Assembly (NCBI RefSeq): GCF_023921125.1
Contig: NZ_CP099466.1
Coordinates: forward strand, 1 to 64,000
Direction: 5' to 3'
Length of the DNA: 64,000 nt
From: Arthrobacter caoxuetaonis
GTDB lineage: Bacteria > Actinomycetota > Actinomycetes > Actinomycetales > Micrococcaceae
Below, one piece after another: positions 1 to 12,235 of the stretch. The position numbers and the translations under genes are program-made. The notes beneath the pieces are model-generated. The model worked only from the letters and a program-made list of their open reading frames with translations, ran no database searches and was not told the origin of the DNA. The number at the start of each line of letters is the position of its first letter. Position 1 is the stretch's first letter.

Positions 1-329
1 ATGAATGAGTGCAGATAGCAGACACAAAGGACTACTCAACGTTAGGTGAGACCCTGAATCCAGTCAAACCGGGCTTCCACGGCCTGTTTGTACAGAACTG
101 CCCACACCTGTGGACAACTGCCCTGGCCGCGGTCCTGCCGTGGCATTGTGAGTGATGTCCCAAGTGGCACGGGGGCGCAGGAATCCAGCTACCGAGAGCC
201 GAAATGATGATCTAGGCTTGGCGCTGGGTGTTTTATCCACGGGTGTGCATAACTCTGTGGATGATCCTCCGGAATCCAGGCCTGGTTTCCGGTTTCTTAG
301 ATCGCCATGCGGCGTCACGAGAGGTTTTT
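1..329. promoter_or_regulatory. dnaA upstream region with DnaA boxes
   Basis: No convincing gene lies in these 329 bases. The stretch holds near-consensus DnaA boxes, each one mismatch from TTATCCACA or its complement: TGTGGACAA at 109-117, TTATCCACG at 233-241, TGTGCATAA at 244-252 and TGTGGATGA at 256-264. Three of them sit within 32 bases, about 70 bases before the dnaA start. This fits the known autoregulation of dnaA by DnaA and possibly an upstream part of the origin. No clear -35/-10 pair was identified. Confidence 0.6.
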
Positions 330-1748
330 GTGGGTACGGACGAAATCAACGATGTCGGCAGCTCCTGGCGCAAGGTCATCCGAACCCTGGAGACCGACGA
401 CAGGGTCTCTCCCCGTCAGCGCGGTTTCGTGGTCCTTGCACAGGCGCAGGGACTGATTGGAACCACTCTGCTGGTCGCTGTTCCCAACGAACTCACCCGG
501 GAAGTACTGCAGACGCAACTCAAGAACATCCTGGATGAAGTACTCAAGACGGTTTTCCAGGCAGATATCCAATGCGCATTCGTCATTGATGCGGATCTGA
601 CGCCGGTTGCCCAGGCCGAGCCGGAACCCGAGCCCGAAGAGCCTGCCCCGTCTCCGGTACCTACAGGAGAGAGTGCTCCGTCCCCGACGCCGCCCAGCAC
701 GTCACAGGAATTCGGCCGGCTGAATCCGAAGTACGTCTTTGAGACGTTCGTCATCGGCTCATCGAACCGGTTTGCCCACGCGGCAGCAGTAGCCGTGGCT
801 GAAGCTCCGGCGAAGGCCTATAACCCCCTGTTCATCTACGGGGACTCCGGACTGGGCAAGACCCACCTGCTGCACGCCATCGGCCACTATGCCCGGCACC
901 TCTACACCGGCATCCGCGTGCGCTACGTGAACTCCGAGGAATTCACCAACGACTTCATCAACTCGATCCGCTACGACGAAGGCGCCAGCTTTAAGCAGCT
1001 GTACCGGAACGTGGACATCCTGCTGATCGATGACATCCAGTTCCTGGCCAATAAGGACGCCACGCAGGAGGAGTTCTTCCATACCTTCAATGCGCTGCAC
1101 AACCACAACAAGCAGGTTGTGATCACCTCTGACCTGCCCCCGAAGCAGCTCTCGGGATTTGAAGAGCGGATGCGCTCCCGCTTCGAGTGGGGCCTGCTCA
1201 CCGACGTCCAGCCGCCGGAACTGGAAACGCGCATTGCGATCCTCCGCAAGAAGGCCATCGGGGATTCGCTCAGCGCCCCGGACGACGTCCTCGAATACAT
1301 CGCTTCGAAGATCTCCACGAACATCCGGGAACTGGAGGGTGCCCTCATCCGGGTTACCGCCTTTGCGAGCCTGAACCGCCAGCAGGTCGACGTCGGCCTG
1401 GCCGAAATCGTGCTGAAGGACCTGATCACCGATGACGGCGCCCAGGAAATCACGGCAGCGTCGATCCTCGGACAGACAGCGGCGTATTTCCAGATCAGCC
1501 TCGAGGAACTGTGCAGCAAGTCGCGGACCCGGACGCTGGTGACCGCCCGGCAGATCGCCATGTACCTCTGCCGTGAGCTCACTGACATGTCCCTGCCGAA
1601 GATCGGCCAGGAGCTCGGCGGCAGGGACCACACCACCGTGATCCACGCCGACCGGAAGATCCGCGAACTCATGGCGGAACGCCGGGCCATCTATAACCAG
1701 GTCACCGAACTGACAAACCGCATCAAGCAGCAGCAGCGTGAAGCCTAG
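330..1748 (+). CDS. dnaA: Chromosomal replication initiator DnaA
   Basis: DnaA binds DnaA boxes at the origin and, with ATP, melts the duplex so the helicase can load. The protein is 472 residues. Domain I occupies about the first 90 residues, followed by a Pro/Glu-rich linker (about 95-140). The AAA+ core shows Walker A GDSGLGKT at 171-178 and a Walker B with DD at 234-235. The C-terminal DNA-binding domain carries the DnaA signature GGRDHTTV near 430-437. I chose the GTG at 330 because it follows GAGAGG by six bases and begins the conserved N-terminus; an in-frame ATG at 228 would add 34 unconserved residues. DnaA boxes flank the gene on both sides, and dnaN follows. Confidence 0.97.
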   Translation: MGTDEINDVGSSWRKVIRTLETDDRVSPRQRGFVVLAQAQGLIGTTLLVAVPNELTREVLQTQLKNILDEVLKTVFQADIQCAFVIDADLTPVAQAEPEPEPEEPAPSPVPTGESAPSPTPPSTSQEFGRLNPKYVFETFVIGSSNRFAHAAAVAVAEAPAKAYNPLFIYGDSGLGKTHLLHAIGHYARHLYTGIRVRYVNSEEFTNDFINSIRYDEGASFKQLYRNVDILLIDDIQFLANKDATQEEFFHTFNALHNHNKQVVITSDLPPKQLSGFEERMRSRFEWGLLTDVQPPELETRIAILRKKAIGDSLSAPDDVLEYIASKISTNIRELEGALIRVTAFASLNRQQVDVGLAEIVLKDLITDDGAQEITAASILGQTAAYFQISLEELCSKSRTRTLVTARQIAMYLCRELTDMSLPKIGQELGGRDHTTVIHADRKIRELMAERRAIYNQVTELTNRIKQQQREA

Positions 1749-2300
1749 AAAACCCCGTCCCTCCGCGGATGTAAGGGCCCCGAAGGGGCTCGAAATTAAC
1801 AAGTGTGGACAAGGGTGTGGATAACTCGGTGGACAACTCGTCGTTAGGGCGTTCAGCCTGTGGATACGCGGAACTGTCAAAAAGTTCCCAACAGGGTCCA
1901 TCAGCGCGTAGGCTGACTGTCCACAAGTTATCAACAGCCTTAATCCGCCAACCCGGCTCGGCAGAGCGAGTTATCCACAGTATCCACAAGGGTTATTAAC
2001 ACTACGAATCTTAAGAATTTGGGTTCCACCAAATAACATCTGACCTTCCAGCCCAGACATCCGATGTTCCAACGAGCCCTTCTTTCAACCTGGCAGGTGC
2101 CCATTGGGCAACAGCACAATCGCTCCCGGATGCCCTTCTTGCGGCCCATGCAGCCAAGCACCGCTGAAGGTAAGCTGGCACAGGGTATTGTGGTGATTCC
2201 CAGGCGGACAGCCGCGCGGCCCAGCCGCACGCAATGCTCCCTCACGTTCATGAAAGTTCAGTAGTACTGATAAGTACGTTGTGAAAGGCGGCACCCTGCA
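1749..2300. other. oriC: Replication origin oriC (dnaA-dnaN intergenic region)
   Basis: The 552-base gap between dnaA and dnaN has two perfect DnaA boxes, TGTGGATAA at 1816-1824 (complement) and TTATCCACA at 1971-1979. One-mismatch copies lie at 1804-1812, 1859-1867, 1928-1936 and 1980-1988. Right after the last boxes comes an AT-rich run at about 1989-2040 in an otherwise GC-rich genome, a plausible DNA unwinding element. The final part (about 2250-2300) should contain the dnaN promoter and ribosome binding site. Position and content match the usual actinobacterial oriC. Short open frames here look random. Confidence 0.88.
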
Positions 2301-3425
2301 GTGAAGTTCAGAGTTGAGCGGGATGTCCTGGCCGAGGCGGTTACCTGGACGGCACGGTCCCTCTCACCCCGCCCGCCGGTTCCTGTCCTTTCCGGCCTGC
2401 TGATCAAGGCCGAGTCAGGTTCGTTGAGCATCGCGAGCTTCGACTACGAGATCTCCGCACGCCTCCAGATTCCTGCTGACATCTCCGAAGAGGGCACGAT
2501 CCTTGTCTCGGGACGGCTCCTTGCCGAGATCTGCCGCAGCTTGCCTTCCGCTCCGGTCGACGTCGAAACCGACGGGTCGAAGGTGACTCTCACCTGCCGC
2601 AACAGCCGCTTCAACCTGGCCACCATGCCGGTCTCGGAATACCCGGAACTCCCGGTACTGCCCGATGTCAGCGGCGTCGTCGACGGAGACGCGTTCGCCC
2701 AGGCCGTCTCCCAGGTCATCATTGCCGCGAGCCGCGATGACACCCTGCCGATCCTTACGGGCGTCCGCATGGAGATCGAAGACGACCTGATTACCTTCCT
2801 TGCGACTGACCGTTACCGGCTGGCACTGCGGGAGCTTCCCTGGAAGCCTGCAACCCCCGGTATTTCAACGAGTGCTCTGGTCAAGGCGAAGACCCTCAAC
2901 GAAGTTGCCAAGACCCTCGGCGGCGGAGGCGACCTGAACATTGCACTTTCCGAGGACAGCGAGCTGATCGGCTTCGAAAGCGGCGGCCGGCGCACCACCT
3001 CGCTGCTGGTCGACGGCGACTACCCGAAGATCCGTTCCCTTTTCCCGGACAACACCCCGATTCACGCCACCGTGGAAACATCCGCTCTGGTTGAAGCGGT
3101 GCGGCGTGTGTCGCTCGTTGCCGAACGGAATACTCCGGTGCGGCTGGCCTTCACTGACGGCCAGGTGACCCTCGATGCCGGCACGGGAGAGGACGCCCAG
3201 GCATCCGAGGCACTTGAAGCTTCACTGATTGGTGACGAGATCACAGTCGCCTTCAACCCGCACTACCTCAGCGAAGGCCTTGGCGCCTTCCCGAGCAAGT
3301 ACGTCCGTTTCTCCTTCACCACCCCGCCGAAGCCTGCTGTGATCTCCGCCCAGGAAGAACTCACCGGTGACGACCAAGAGGATTACCGGTACCTTCTGAT
3401 GCCAGTCCGGCTGCCTAACCAGTAA
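2301..3425 (+). CDS. dnaN: DNA polymerase III beta subunit (sliding clamp)
   Basis: This 374-residue protein is the ring-shaped clamp that tethers the replicative polymerase to DNA and serves as a docking platform for replication and repair proteins. It opens MKFRVERDVLAEAV and runs through three repeated clamp domains of about 120 residues each. It ends in the typical YLLMPVRLPNQ C-terminus, where the VRL segment packs near the protein-binding pocket. The start is GTG, and an AAAGG lies about 12 bases upstream. Length and position directly after oriC match the family. Confidence 0.97.
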   Translation: MKFRVERDVLAEAVTWTARSLSPRPPVPVLSGLLIKAESGSLSIASFDYEISARLQIPADISEEGTILVSGRLLAEICRSLPSAPVDVETDGSKVTLTCRNSRFNLATMPVSEYPELPVLPDVSGVVDGDAFAQAVSQVIIAASRDDTLPILTGVRMEIEDDLITFLATDRYRLALRELPWKPATPGISTSALVKAKTLNEVAKTLGGGGDLNIALSEDSELIGFESGGRRTTSLLVDGDYPKIRSLFPDNTPIHATVETSALVEAVRRVSLVAERNTPVRLAFTDGQVTLDAGTGEDAQASEALEASLIGDEITVAFNPHYLSEGLGAFPSKYVRFSFTTPPKPAVISAQEELTGDDQEDYRYLLMPVRLPNQ

Positions 3426-3490
3426 GGCTTCCACCGGAGCAGTTCGGGAGCCTTTCCGCCCACCTTCGTGGACAGCAGAGAGGAACCGAC

Positions 3491-4446
3491 ATGCACATTG
3501 GCCTCATTGGACTGGGCAAGATGGGCTTCAGCATGCGCGAGCGGCTGAGGAACAACGGCATCCAGGTGACAGGGTTCGACAAGAACCCCGTAATCAGCGA
3601 TGCCGGATCCCTTGCCGAACTCGCTGCTGAACTGCCTGCACCCAGAATCGTATGGGTCATGGTTCCCAGCGGGGCCACCACGGCAGCGGTCATCAGCGAC
3701 CTCGCCGAAGTGCTCGACGGCGGGGATCTGGTCATCGACGGCGGCAACTCCCGCTTTTCTGATGACCTGCGCCATTCCGAACTTCTGGCGCGAAAGGGCA
3801 TCCGTTACCTCGACTGCGGCGTGTCAGGCGGAATATGGGGCCTCGAAAAGGGATACGGCCTCATGGTCGGCGGTTCCGCCGCTGATGTTGACCGGGCGTT
3901 GCCGCTTTTTGACGCGCTGCGTCCTTCCGGCCACCGGGCGGACAGCTTCGTCCACGCCGGCGGAACCGGAGCCGGACACTACGCCAAAATGGTGCACAAC
4001 GGGATCGAATACGGCCTGATGCAGGCCTATGCCGAAGGGTATGAGCTCCTAGCGGCCCAGGAGATCATCGACGACGTTCCAGGGATCCTGCGGGCCTGGC
4101 AAAGCGGAACCGTCATCCGTTCCTGGCTGTTGGAACTGGCGGTCCGGGCCCTGGAGGAGGATCCGGGACTGGAGAGAGTAGCGGGATTCGTTGAGGATTC
4201 CGGGGAGGGACGGTGGAGGAAGCAATGGCCGCTGAAATTCCGGCTCCTGCCATCGCGTCGGCTGTCTTTGCCCGGTTCGCCTCCAGGCAGGACGATTCTC
4301 CTGCCATGAAGCTGGTTGCTGCCCTGCGCGGACAATTCGGCGGCCACGCAGTGAAAACGGCCCGGCAGGAACAGGATCCGGGACGGGGAGGGGTTCCGCT
4401 GAGCGCAGCGGAACAGGCCATCCGCGATGCCGGGACGCCGGAGTAG
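3491..4446 (+). pseudogene. gnd: 6-phosphogluconate dehydrogenase (decarboxylating), frameshifted
   Basis: The intact enzyme converts 6-phosphogluconate and NAD(P)+ to ribulose 5-phosphate and CO2. The first 240 codons (3491-4210) carry the NAD-binding GLIGLGKMG, the GGNSRF region and the AGHYAKMVHNGIEYG active-site segment of the short, GntZ-type family. After EDSGEGRW the frame runs into unrelated residues and stops at 4309. The expected C-terminus (VEEAMA, then ARFASRQDDSPAMKLV and FGGH) continues in another frame to 4446. The break falls at about 4210-4216. The family normally reads GRW-TVEEA here, so loss of one copy of a tandem ACGGTGG heptamer would explain it exactly. The ribosome binding site AGAGAGG is good. 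It could be a true pseudogene or an assembly error; without the C-terminus the enzyme is unlikely to fold. Confidence 0.85.
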
Positions 4447-4542
4447 CCGGCGGTAGGCTGTTCAGGACGGATGCCTGGCTTCAGGGCCGGCAGTGATGGC
4501 ATTGAGGAAGACGGACAGGACGGATAGACCAGGTGGCCCAGC

Positions 4543-5727
4543 GTGTACGTTGATTACCTTTCGCTGACGGGTTTCCGCAGCTACGGGCAGCTTGACCTGA
4601 GTCTGGAGCCCGGAGTCAGCGTCTTTGTCGGCCCCAACGGCACAGGCAAAACCAACATTGTGGAATCGATTGGGTATCTCGCGTCCCTGTCCTCACACCG
4701 GGTCAGTTCCGATGCTCCGCTCGTGGCGTTCGACGCCGACCAGGCCCTGGTTCGGGCACGGATCGTGCGCGGGTCCCAGGCCACGGCGCTGGAAGTGGAA
4801 ATCAATCCCGGCCGGGCCAACCGTGCACGGATCAACCGTGCCAATCCCGTAAGGGCCCGCGACATTCTCGGCATTTGCCGCACGGTGCTCTTCGCCCCTG
4901 AAGACCTGGCCTTGGTCAAAGGGGATCCCTCCGCCCGCCGCAGGTTCCTCGATGACATGATCGTTTCCCTCGTTCCCCGGCATGCCGCGACCCGCGCCGA
5001 CTACGAACGCGTGCTCAAACAGCGCAATGCACTGTTGAAATCGGCCCGGATGAGCGGGCGTTTCACTTCTGCGCATGAAGCAACCCTGGACGTCTGGGAT
5101 CACCACATGGCCGCTGCCGGAGCACAGCTCCTTGCGGCCCGGCTGCAGGCTCTGGACCGGCTGAGCCCGCACCTTGCCGGCGCCTACGCAGACCTGACCG
5201 ACGGCTCGAAAGCCGCCAGGGGCGTGTACCGGTCAACTTTGCTGGGACAGGTAGAGGACGACGGCGCCGCTGAGGGACCTGCAGATTCTGCAGAACTGCT
5301 GGGACTGGGACAGGAGGAACTGCAGGAGCGGTTCCTGCAGGCCTTCGCCGCCAACCGCAAGCGCGAAGTGGACCGCGGAATTTCCCTGGTCGGTCCGCAC
5401 AGGGATGAAGTTGAACTGCTGCTGGGGCCGGCGCCCGCCAAAGGCTATGCCTCGCATGGAGAAACCTGGTCCCTCGCGCTGGCCATGCGGCTGGCATCCT
5501 ACTACCTGCTGCGGGACGACGACGATGCTCCCGGCAGCGGCCCGATCCTGATCCTGGACGATGTCTTTGCCGAACTCGATGCCGGCCGGCGCCAGCGCCT
5601 GGCAGCCATAGTTTCCGGCGCCGAGCAGGTGCTGGTGACGGCTGCCGTGGGCGAAGACATTCCGGCTGCCCTCTCCGGCCGGCAGATTCCGGTTATCCCT
5701 GGAGGCGTCAGTGCTGCCGCCGGCTAA
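4543..5727 (+). CDS. recF: DNA replication and repair protein RecF
   Basis: RecF is an SMC-like ATPase that helps load RecA at gapped DNA with RecO and RecR. The 394-residue protein begins with the family N-terminus (LSLTGFRSY) and has Walker A GPNGTGKTN at 30-38. The Walker B and D-loop segment LILDDVFAELD lies near residue 340. The start is GTG with AGGTGG just upstream. It overlaps the next gene by 17 bases, which suggests translational coupling. This is the conserved place for recF between gnd and the DUF721 gene in Micrococcaceae. Confidence 0.96.
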   Translation: MYVDYLSLTGFRSYGQLDLSLEPGVSVFVGPNGTGKTNIVESIGYLASLSSHRVSSDAPLVAFDADQALVRARIVRGSQATALEVEINPGRANRARINRANPVRARDILGICRTVLFAPEDLALVKGDPSARRRFLDDMIVSLVPRHAATRADYERVLKQRNALLKSARMSGRFTSAHEATLDVWDHHMAAAGAQLLAARLQALDRLSPHLAGAYADLTDGSKAARGVYRSTLLGQVEDDGAAEGPADSAELLGLGQEELQERFLQAFAANRKREVDRGISLVGPHRDEVELLLGPAPAKGYASHGETWSLALAMRLASYYLLRDDDDAPGSGPILILDDVFAELDAGRRQRLAAIVSGAEQVLVTAAVGEDIPAALSGRQIPVIPGGVSAAAG

Positions 5728-6256
5728 TTCTCCGGAGCATGCCGGGCCGGACGGAGGGGACGACCGCCCCGATGCTGCCCGGGAACAGCTGAATCGGATG
5801 CGCCAGGCTGCGCAGGCGCGCGGCAACCAGCGCGTTCCGGCGAGCCGGCGCAAACAGGGACAGCGCCGGCAAACCCCTTTTGTTCCGGGCGAATACACCG
5901 GGCGCGACCCTCAAGGCCTGGGCAAAGTCTTCAACCGGTTCGTCAACGAACGGGGCTGGAATTCTCCGGTGGCCGTCGGTTCCGTAATTTCCCGCTGGGA
6001 GGAGCTGGTAGGCCCGGACGTTAGTGCGCACTGCAAACCGGAGTCCTTCTCGGACACCACCGTCCAGGTCCGCTGCGATTCCACTGCCTGGGCCACGCAG
6101 CTGCGGCTGCTTCGGGAGACGCTGATTGCCCGTTTCGAAGCGGAACTGGGTCCCGGCGTCGTCACCCGGATCGAAGTCATTGGCCCGGCAGCACCCAACT
6201 GGCGGAAGGGACTGCGGAGCGTCAAGGGCAGGGGACCGCGGGACACCTACGGATAA
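5711..6256 (+). CDS. DUF721 (DciA-like) protein
   Basis: This 181-residue protein has a poorly conserved charged N-terminus (about 1-65) followed by a DUF721 domain: the GRDPQGLGKVFNRFV region, SVISRWEELVGPDVSAHCKPES, then an amphipathic C-terminal part. DUF721 proteins of the DciA type help load the replicative helicase DnaB in bacteria that lack DnaC, and actinobacteria carry this gene between recF and gyrB. The GTG start lies inside the recF coding end. Family membership is clear from the sequence; the helicase-loading role is inferred from the family. Confidence 0.85.
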   Translation: MLPPANSPEHAGPDGGDDRPDAAREQLNRMRQAAQARGNQRVPASRRKQGQRRQTPFVPGEYTGRDPQGLGKVFNRFVNERGWNSPVAVGSVISRWEELVGPDVSAHCKPESFSDTTVQVRCDSTAWATQLRLLRETLIARFEAELGPGVVTRIEVIGPAAPNWRKGLRSVKGRGPRDTYG

Positions 6257-8589
<2,333 letters not shown>

Positions 8590-8619
8590 TCCTGCCGGCG
8601 GCTTCGCGCCGCCGCAGGA
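8590..8619 (+). terminator. Intercistronic hairpin between gyrB and gyrA
   Basis: Immediately after the gyrB stop, TCCTGCCGGCGGC pairs with GCCGCCGCAGGA across a TTCGC-containing loop, with one bulged base. There is no U-tract, so it may serve as an mRNA stability element or attenuator rather than a full terminator. gyrA starts about 70 bases further on. Confidence 0.45.
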
Positions 8620-8692
8620 CAGGGTCGCCGGTGGTCGTGCAAACGCCCCGGGAAACGTACACGGACTTGAACTTAGAACGGAACAGAATTAA

Positions 8693-11320
8693 ATGAGTGA
8701 TGAGACCCCGGAGGTCCCCGGCGGCGAACTCGAGCCCCTGAGCGGGAACGTCCTCTCCGACCGCGTCGAGCAGATCGACCTGCAGACGGAAATGCAGCGT
8801 TCCTACCTCGACTACGCCATGGCAGTCATCGTTGGACGTGCCCTCCCCGATGTGCGTGACGGCCTGAAGCCTGTGCACCGCCGCGTCATTTACGCGATGT
8901 ACGACGGCGGCTACCGGCCGGACCGTTCGTTCAACAAGTGTGCGCGCGTGGTCGGCGAAGTCATGGGCCAGTACCACCCCCACGGCGACTCCGCGATCTA
9001 CGATGCGCTGGTCCGCCTCATCCAGGACTGGGTCATGCGTGCCCCGCTGGCGCTCGGCCAGGGCAACTTCGGTTCCCCCGGAAACGACGGCGCTGCCGCC
9101 CCGCGTTACACCGAGACCAAGATGGCGCCGCTGGCGATGGAAATGGTCCGTGACATCGACGAGGAAACCGTCGACTTCATGGACAACTACGACGGCCGTA
9201 ACCAGGAACCCACCATCCTGCCGGCCCGGTTCCCGAACCTCCTGGTCAACGGATCCTCGGGCATCGCCGTCGGCATGGCCACGAACATCCCGCCGCACAA
9301 CCTGCGCGAAGTTGCCGACGGTGTGCAGTGGTACCTGGAGCACCCGGAAGCCAGCAACGAGGAACTCCTCGAAGAGCTGATCAAGCGGGTGAAGGGACCT
9401 GACTTCCCCACCGGTGCGACGATTCTTGGGCACAAGGGCATCGAAGATGCTTACCGGACCGGCCGCGGCTCCATCACCATGCGCGCCGTGGTCAACGTCG
9501 AGGAACTGCAGGGACGCACCTGCCTGGTTGTCACCGAGCTGCCGTACATGGCCAACCCGGACAACCTGGCCATCAAAATTGCCGAGCTGGTCAAGGACGG
9601 AAAGATCACCGGCATCGCCGACATGCGCGATGAGACCTCAGGCCGCACGGGCCAGCGCCTGGTGATTGTGCTCAAGCGCGACGCCGTCGCGAAGGTCGTA
9701 CTGAACAACCTGTACAAGCACACCCAGCTGCAGGAAAACTTCGGCGCGAACATGCTCGCAATCGTCGACGGCGTGCCGCGGACGCTGAGCCTGGACGCTT
9801 TCATCCGTCACTGGGTCACCCACCAGATGGAAGTTATCGTCCGGCGTACGCGCTACCGGCTGCGCAAGGCCGAGGAAGTTGCGCACATCCTGCGCGGCCT
9901 GCTCAAGGCACTCGACGCGCTCGACGACGTCATCGCCCTGATCCGCCGCTCCTCCACCGTGGAGGAAGCCCGGACCGGACTGATGCAGCTGCTGGACATC
10001 GATGAACTGCAGTCACAGGCCATCCTGGATATGCAGCTGCGCCGCCTGGCCGCACTGGAACGGCAGAAAATCCAGGACCAGCACGCCAAGCTGGAACTGG
10101 AAATTGCCGAATACAACGCGATTCTCGCATCGGATGAACGCCAGCGGCAGATCGTCAGCGAAGAACTGGCCGAAATCGTTGCCAAGCACGGTGATGACCG
10201 CCGCACCAAGATCCTGATGGGCTACGACGGCGACATGAGCATGGAAGACCTCATTCCCGAAGAGGAAATGGTGGTCACCATTACCCGCGGCGGCTACGTG
10301 AAGCGCACCCGCAGCGACAACTACCGTGCCCAGCACCGCGGCGGCAAGGGAATCCGCGGAGCCCAGCTGCGCGGGGACGACGTCGTCGAACACTTCTTCG
10401 TCACCACCACGCACCACTGGCTGCTGTTCTTTACCAACTTGGGCCGGGTTTACCGGGCCAAGGCGTACGAACTGGCCGAGGCCGGACGGGATGCCAAGGG
10501 CCAGCATGTGGCCAACCTGCTGGCCTTCCAGCCGGGAGAGCATATTGCCCAGGTACTGGACCTGTCCGACTACGACGTCGCTCCGTACCTCGTCCTTGCG
10601 ACCAAGCGCGGACTGGTGAAGAAGACCCGCCTGCAGGACTACGACACCAACCGTTCCGCCGGCATCATCGCGATCAACCTGCGTGAAGGCGATGAACTGG
10701 TCTCGGCCCAGCTCGTGAGCGAAACAGATGACCTGATGCTGGTCTCCCGCATGGGACAGTCGCTGAGGTTCACTGCTTCCGACGAAGCGCTTCGGCCGCT
10801 GAGCCGGGCAACCTCCGGCGTCACGGGCATGAAGTTCCGTGAGGATGATGAGCTGCTGGCTGCCGACGTCGTCACCGAGGACTCCTTCGTCTTCATCGTG
10901 ACCGAGGGCGGCTATGCCAAGCGGACATCGGTAGACGAATACCGGGTCCAGGGCCGCGGCGGGCTCGGGATCAAGGTCGGAAAATACAACGAGGAGCGCG
11001 GCCATCTGGTCGGCGCCATGGTCGTCCAGGAAGAGGACGAAGTCCTGGTGGTCATGCAGGGCGGCAAGGTTGTCCGCTCCGCTGTTTCCGGCGTTCCGGC
11101 CAAGGGCAGGGACACCATGGGAGTCATCTTCGCCAAACCGGACAAGAACGACCGGATCATTGCGGTAGCCCGTAACTCCGAACGCGACTTGGCGGTCGAA
11201 GAGGTGGACGGCGATGAGAATGCCGAGTCTGTGGAGGTGTCTGTGGATGAAGTACCGTTGTCTACAGATGAAACGGCTGGGCGCGACGCGCAGTCTGCTG
11301 AAGATGGAGGTACCGAGTGA
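8693..11320 (+). CDS. gyrA: DNA gyrase subunit A
   Basis: GyrA cuts and rejoins DNA in the gyrase tetramer. The 875-residue protein has the catalytic tyrosine in AAAPRYTE at residue 139. Its quinolone-resistance region, [11 protein letters not shown] (95-105), has Ser100 and Asp104, the residues typical of susceptible enzymes. The C-terminal half carries the repeated beta-propeller blades ([14 protein letters not shown] and related segments). The GyrA box appears as QHRGGKG instead of the usual QRRGGKG. An acidic tail of about 40 residues ends the protein. The stop overlaps the GTG start of the next gene by four bases. Confidence 0.97.
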   Translation: MSDETPEVPGGELEPLSGNVLSDRVEQIDLQTEMQRSYLDYAMAVIVGRALPDVRDGLKPVHRRVIYAMYDGGYRPDRSFNKCARVVGEVMGQYHPHGDSAIYDALVRLIQDWVMRAPLALGQGNFGSPGNDGAAAPRYTETKMAPLAMEMVRDIDEETVDFMDNYDGRNQEPTILPARFPNLLVNGSSGIAVGMATNIPPHNLREVADGVQWYLEHPEASNEELLEELIKRVKGPDFPTGATILGHKGIEDAYRTGRGSITMRAVVNVEELQGRTCLVVTELPYMANPDNLAIKIAELVKDGKITGIADMRDETSGRTGQRLVIVLKRDAVAKVVLNNLYKHTQLQENFGANMLAIVDGVPRTLSLDAFIRHWVTHQMEVIVRRTRYRLRKAEEVAHILRGLLKALDALDDVIALIRRSSTVEEARTGLMQLLDIDELQSQAILDMQLRRLAALERQKIQDQHAKLELEIAEYNAILASDERQRQIVSEELAEIVAKHGDDRRTKILMGYDGDMSMEDLIPEEEMVVTITRGGYVKRTRSDNYRAQHRGGKGIRGAQLRGDDVVEHFFVTTTHHWLLFFTNLGRVYRAKAYELAEAGRDAKGQHVANLLAFQPGEHIAQVLDLSDYDVAPYLVLATKRGLVKKTRLQDYDTNRSAGIIAINLREGDELVSAQLVSETDDLMLVSRMGQSLRFTASDEALRPLSRATSGVTGMKFREDDELLAADVVTEDSFVFIVTEGGYAKRTSVDEYRVQGRGGLGIKVGKYNEERGHLVGAMVVQEEDEVLVVMQGGKVVRSAVSGVPAKGRDTMGVIFAKPDKNDRIIAVARNSERDLAVEEVDGDENAESVEVSVDEVPLSTDETAGRDAQSAEDGGTE

Positions 11321-11820
11321 GCTCGACCAACTCTAACGCCAGGTCCGGCGGCGGTCCGCGGGTAAAGGCCCCGGCCCGGCCCGCCCAGCGGCCTGGTACG
11401 GGTCAGAGCGCGTCAGGCAACCGGCAGCCACTGGTCAAGCCGGCACCCAAGGCCAAGGCCCGCAAGGCCCGGCTGCTCGTAAGCAAGATCGATCCGTGGT
11501 CGGTTCTGAAGATGTCCTTCCTCCTGTCCGTGGCCCTGGGCGTGGTGACTGTTGTCGCCGCCATCGTGCTGTGGACCGTTTTGGACCTCACCGGAATCTT
11601 CGACCAGGTGAACCGGCTCCTGGGCGAGATCGCAGGGTCCGAATCCGGCGGCTTCGACCTCCGCGAGTTCGCCTCGCTGGGCCAGGTAGTCTCTTTTGCG
11701 ACCATCATCGCGGTGGTCAATGTGCTCCTGCTGACGGCGCTTTCCATGCTTTCAGCGGTCCTGTACAACATCGCCTCCACCTTGGTGGGCGGCATCGGCG
11801 TCACCCTCACGGACGACTAA
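11317..11820 (+). CDS. DUF3566 membrane protein
   Basis: This 167-residue protein has a basic, Pro/Gly-rich N-terminus of about 50 residues. Two membrane segments follow (about 65-90 and 123-152), joined by an amphipathic loop. It matches the DUF3566 family, which in actinobacteria sits directly behind gyrA. The GTG start overlaps the gyrA stop (GTGA), so the two genes are probably translated together. Its function is unknown. The link with gyrase is only positional. Confidence 0.82.
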   Translation: MSSTNSNARSGGGPRVKAPARPAQRPGTGQSASGNRQPLVKPAPKAKARKARLLVSKIDPWSVLKMSFLLSVALGVVTVVAAIVLWTVLDLTGIFDQVNRLLGEIAGSESGGFDLREFASLGQVVSFATIIAVVNVLLLTALSMLSAVLYNIASTLVGGIGVTLTDD

Positions 11821-11830
11821 TTCCGCCGGT

Positions 11831-11863
11831 GTTCCGGCGCGGACTCCAGGTCCGCGCCGGAAC
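11831..11863 (+). terminator. Terminator-like hairpin after the gyrase operon
   Basis: GTTCCGGCGCGGA at 11831-11843 is followed, after a seven-base loop, by its complement at 11851-11863, a perfect 13-bp stem. It lies 10 bases after the DUF3566 stop. There is no strong U-tract, which is common in GC-rich actinobacteria. Confidence 0.7.
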
Positions 11864-11877
11864 ATTGGGATCCGGAT

Positions 11878-11907
11878 TTGGGGAACGGGTCGAGGGTACG
11901 GTAGAGT
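11878..11907 (+). promoter_or_regulatory. tRNA-Ile promoter
   Basis: TTGGGG at 11878-11883 and TAGAGT at 11902-11907 are spaced by 18 bases and lie 25 bases upstream of the tRNA gene. The -10 is a good match to the actinobacterial TANNNT; the -35 is moderate. Confidence 0.5.
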
Positions 11908-11932
11908 CTTATCTCGGCCCGGTGAGGTATCG

Positions 11933-12006
11933 GGGCGTATAGCTCAGGCGGTTAGAGCGCTTCGCTGATAACGAAGAGGTCCCAGGTTCAAGTCCTGGTA
12001 CGCCCA
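11933..12006 (+). tRNA. tRNA-Ile (GAT)
   Basis: The 74-base cloverleaf has acceptor arm GGGCGTA paired with TACGCCC plus discriminator A, a D-arm GCTC/GAGC, anticodon stem CTTCG/CGAAG with loop CTGATAA (anticodon GAT), and T-arm CCAGG-TTCAAGT-CCTGG. CCA is not encoded. tRNA-Ile behind the gyrase genes is the standard place for this tRNA in Micrococcaceae. Confidence 0.97.
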
Positions 12007-12050
12007 CGGAAGACCACGAAAGTGGTTGACCACAACGGCAAGGAGACACT

Positions 12051-12170
12051 GTGAAGAAGTTGTTCGCACTCGCGGCAGTAACGGCAGCAGGCGTCTTCGC
12101 CTTCAAGAAATGGCAGGAAACTGCTTCGGAGAAATCCGACTGGAAGGCTTCAACCGATAAGGTTGAGTAG
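12051..12170 (+). CDS. DLW-39 family small protein
   Basis: A 39-residue reading frame starts at a GTG with AAGGAG nine bases upstream. It lies between tRNA-Ile and tRNA-Ala. It begins with a basic MKKLF, has a short hydrophobic stretch (residues 5-17), then an aromatic and charged tail with SDW in place of the usual DLW. Length, position and composition match the DLW-39 family, named for its 39 residues. The hydrophobic segment is short for a full membrane span, so it may be a monotopic peptide. Function is unknown. Confidence 0.75.
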   Translation: MKKLFALAAVTAAGVFAFKKWQETASEKSDWKASTDKVE

Positions 12171-12191
12171 CTCCGCAGGAACCGGCTTGGT

Positions 12192-12219
12192 TTGAACACC
12201 CGCCAGGGTGGGATATACT
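12192..12219 (+). promoter_or_regulatory. tRNA-Ala promoter
   Basis: TTGAAC (12192-12197), a 16-base spacer and TATACT (12214-12219) form the best sigma-70-like promoter in this part of the window. The tRNA begins 16 bases after the -10. Confidence 0.7.
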
Positions 12220-12235
12220 GGAGCAGTTCCAATTC

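Noticed and set aside
759..1934. Open frame opposite dnaA extending into the origin
   Set aside because: It covers the DnaA AAA+ domain in antisense and has no plausible start signal.
1805..2264. Short open frames inside the dnaA-dnaN gap
   Set aside because: They overlap DnaA boxes and the AT-rich unwinding region and show no protein-like composition.
8590..8692. Operon promoter of gyrA
   Set aside because: The 103-base gap has a hairpin but I found no -35/-10 pair, so no separate promoter is claimed.
10013..11005. Open frame of about 330 codons opposite gyrA
   Set aside because: It overlaps unmistakable GyrA beta-propeller coding sequence and has no domain match.
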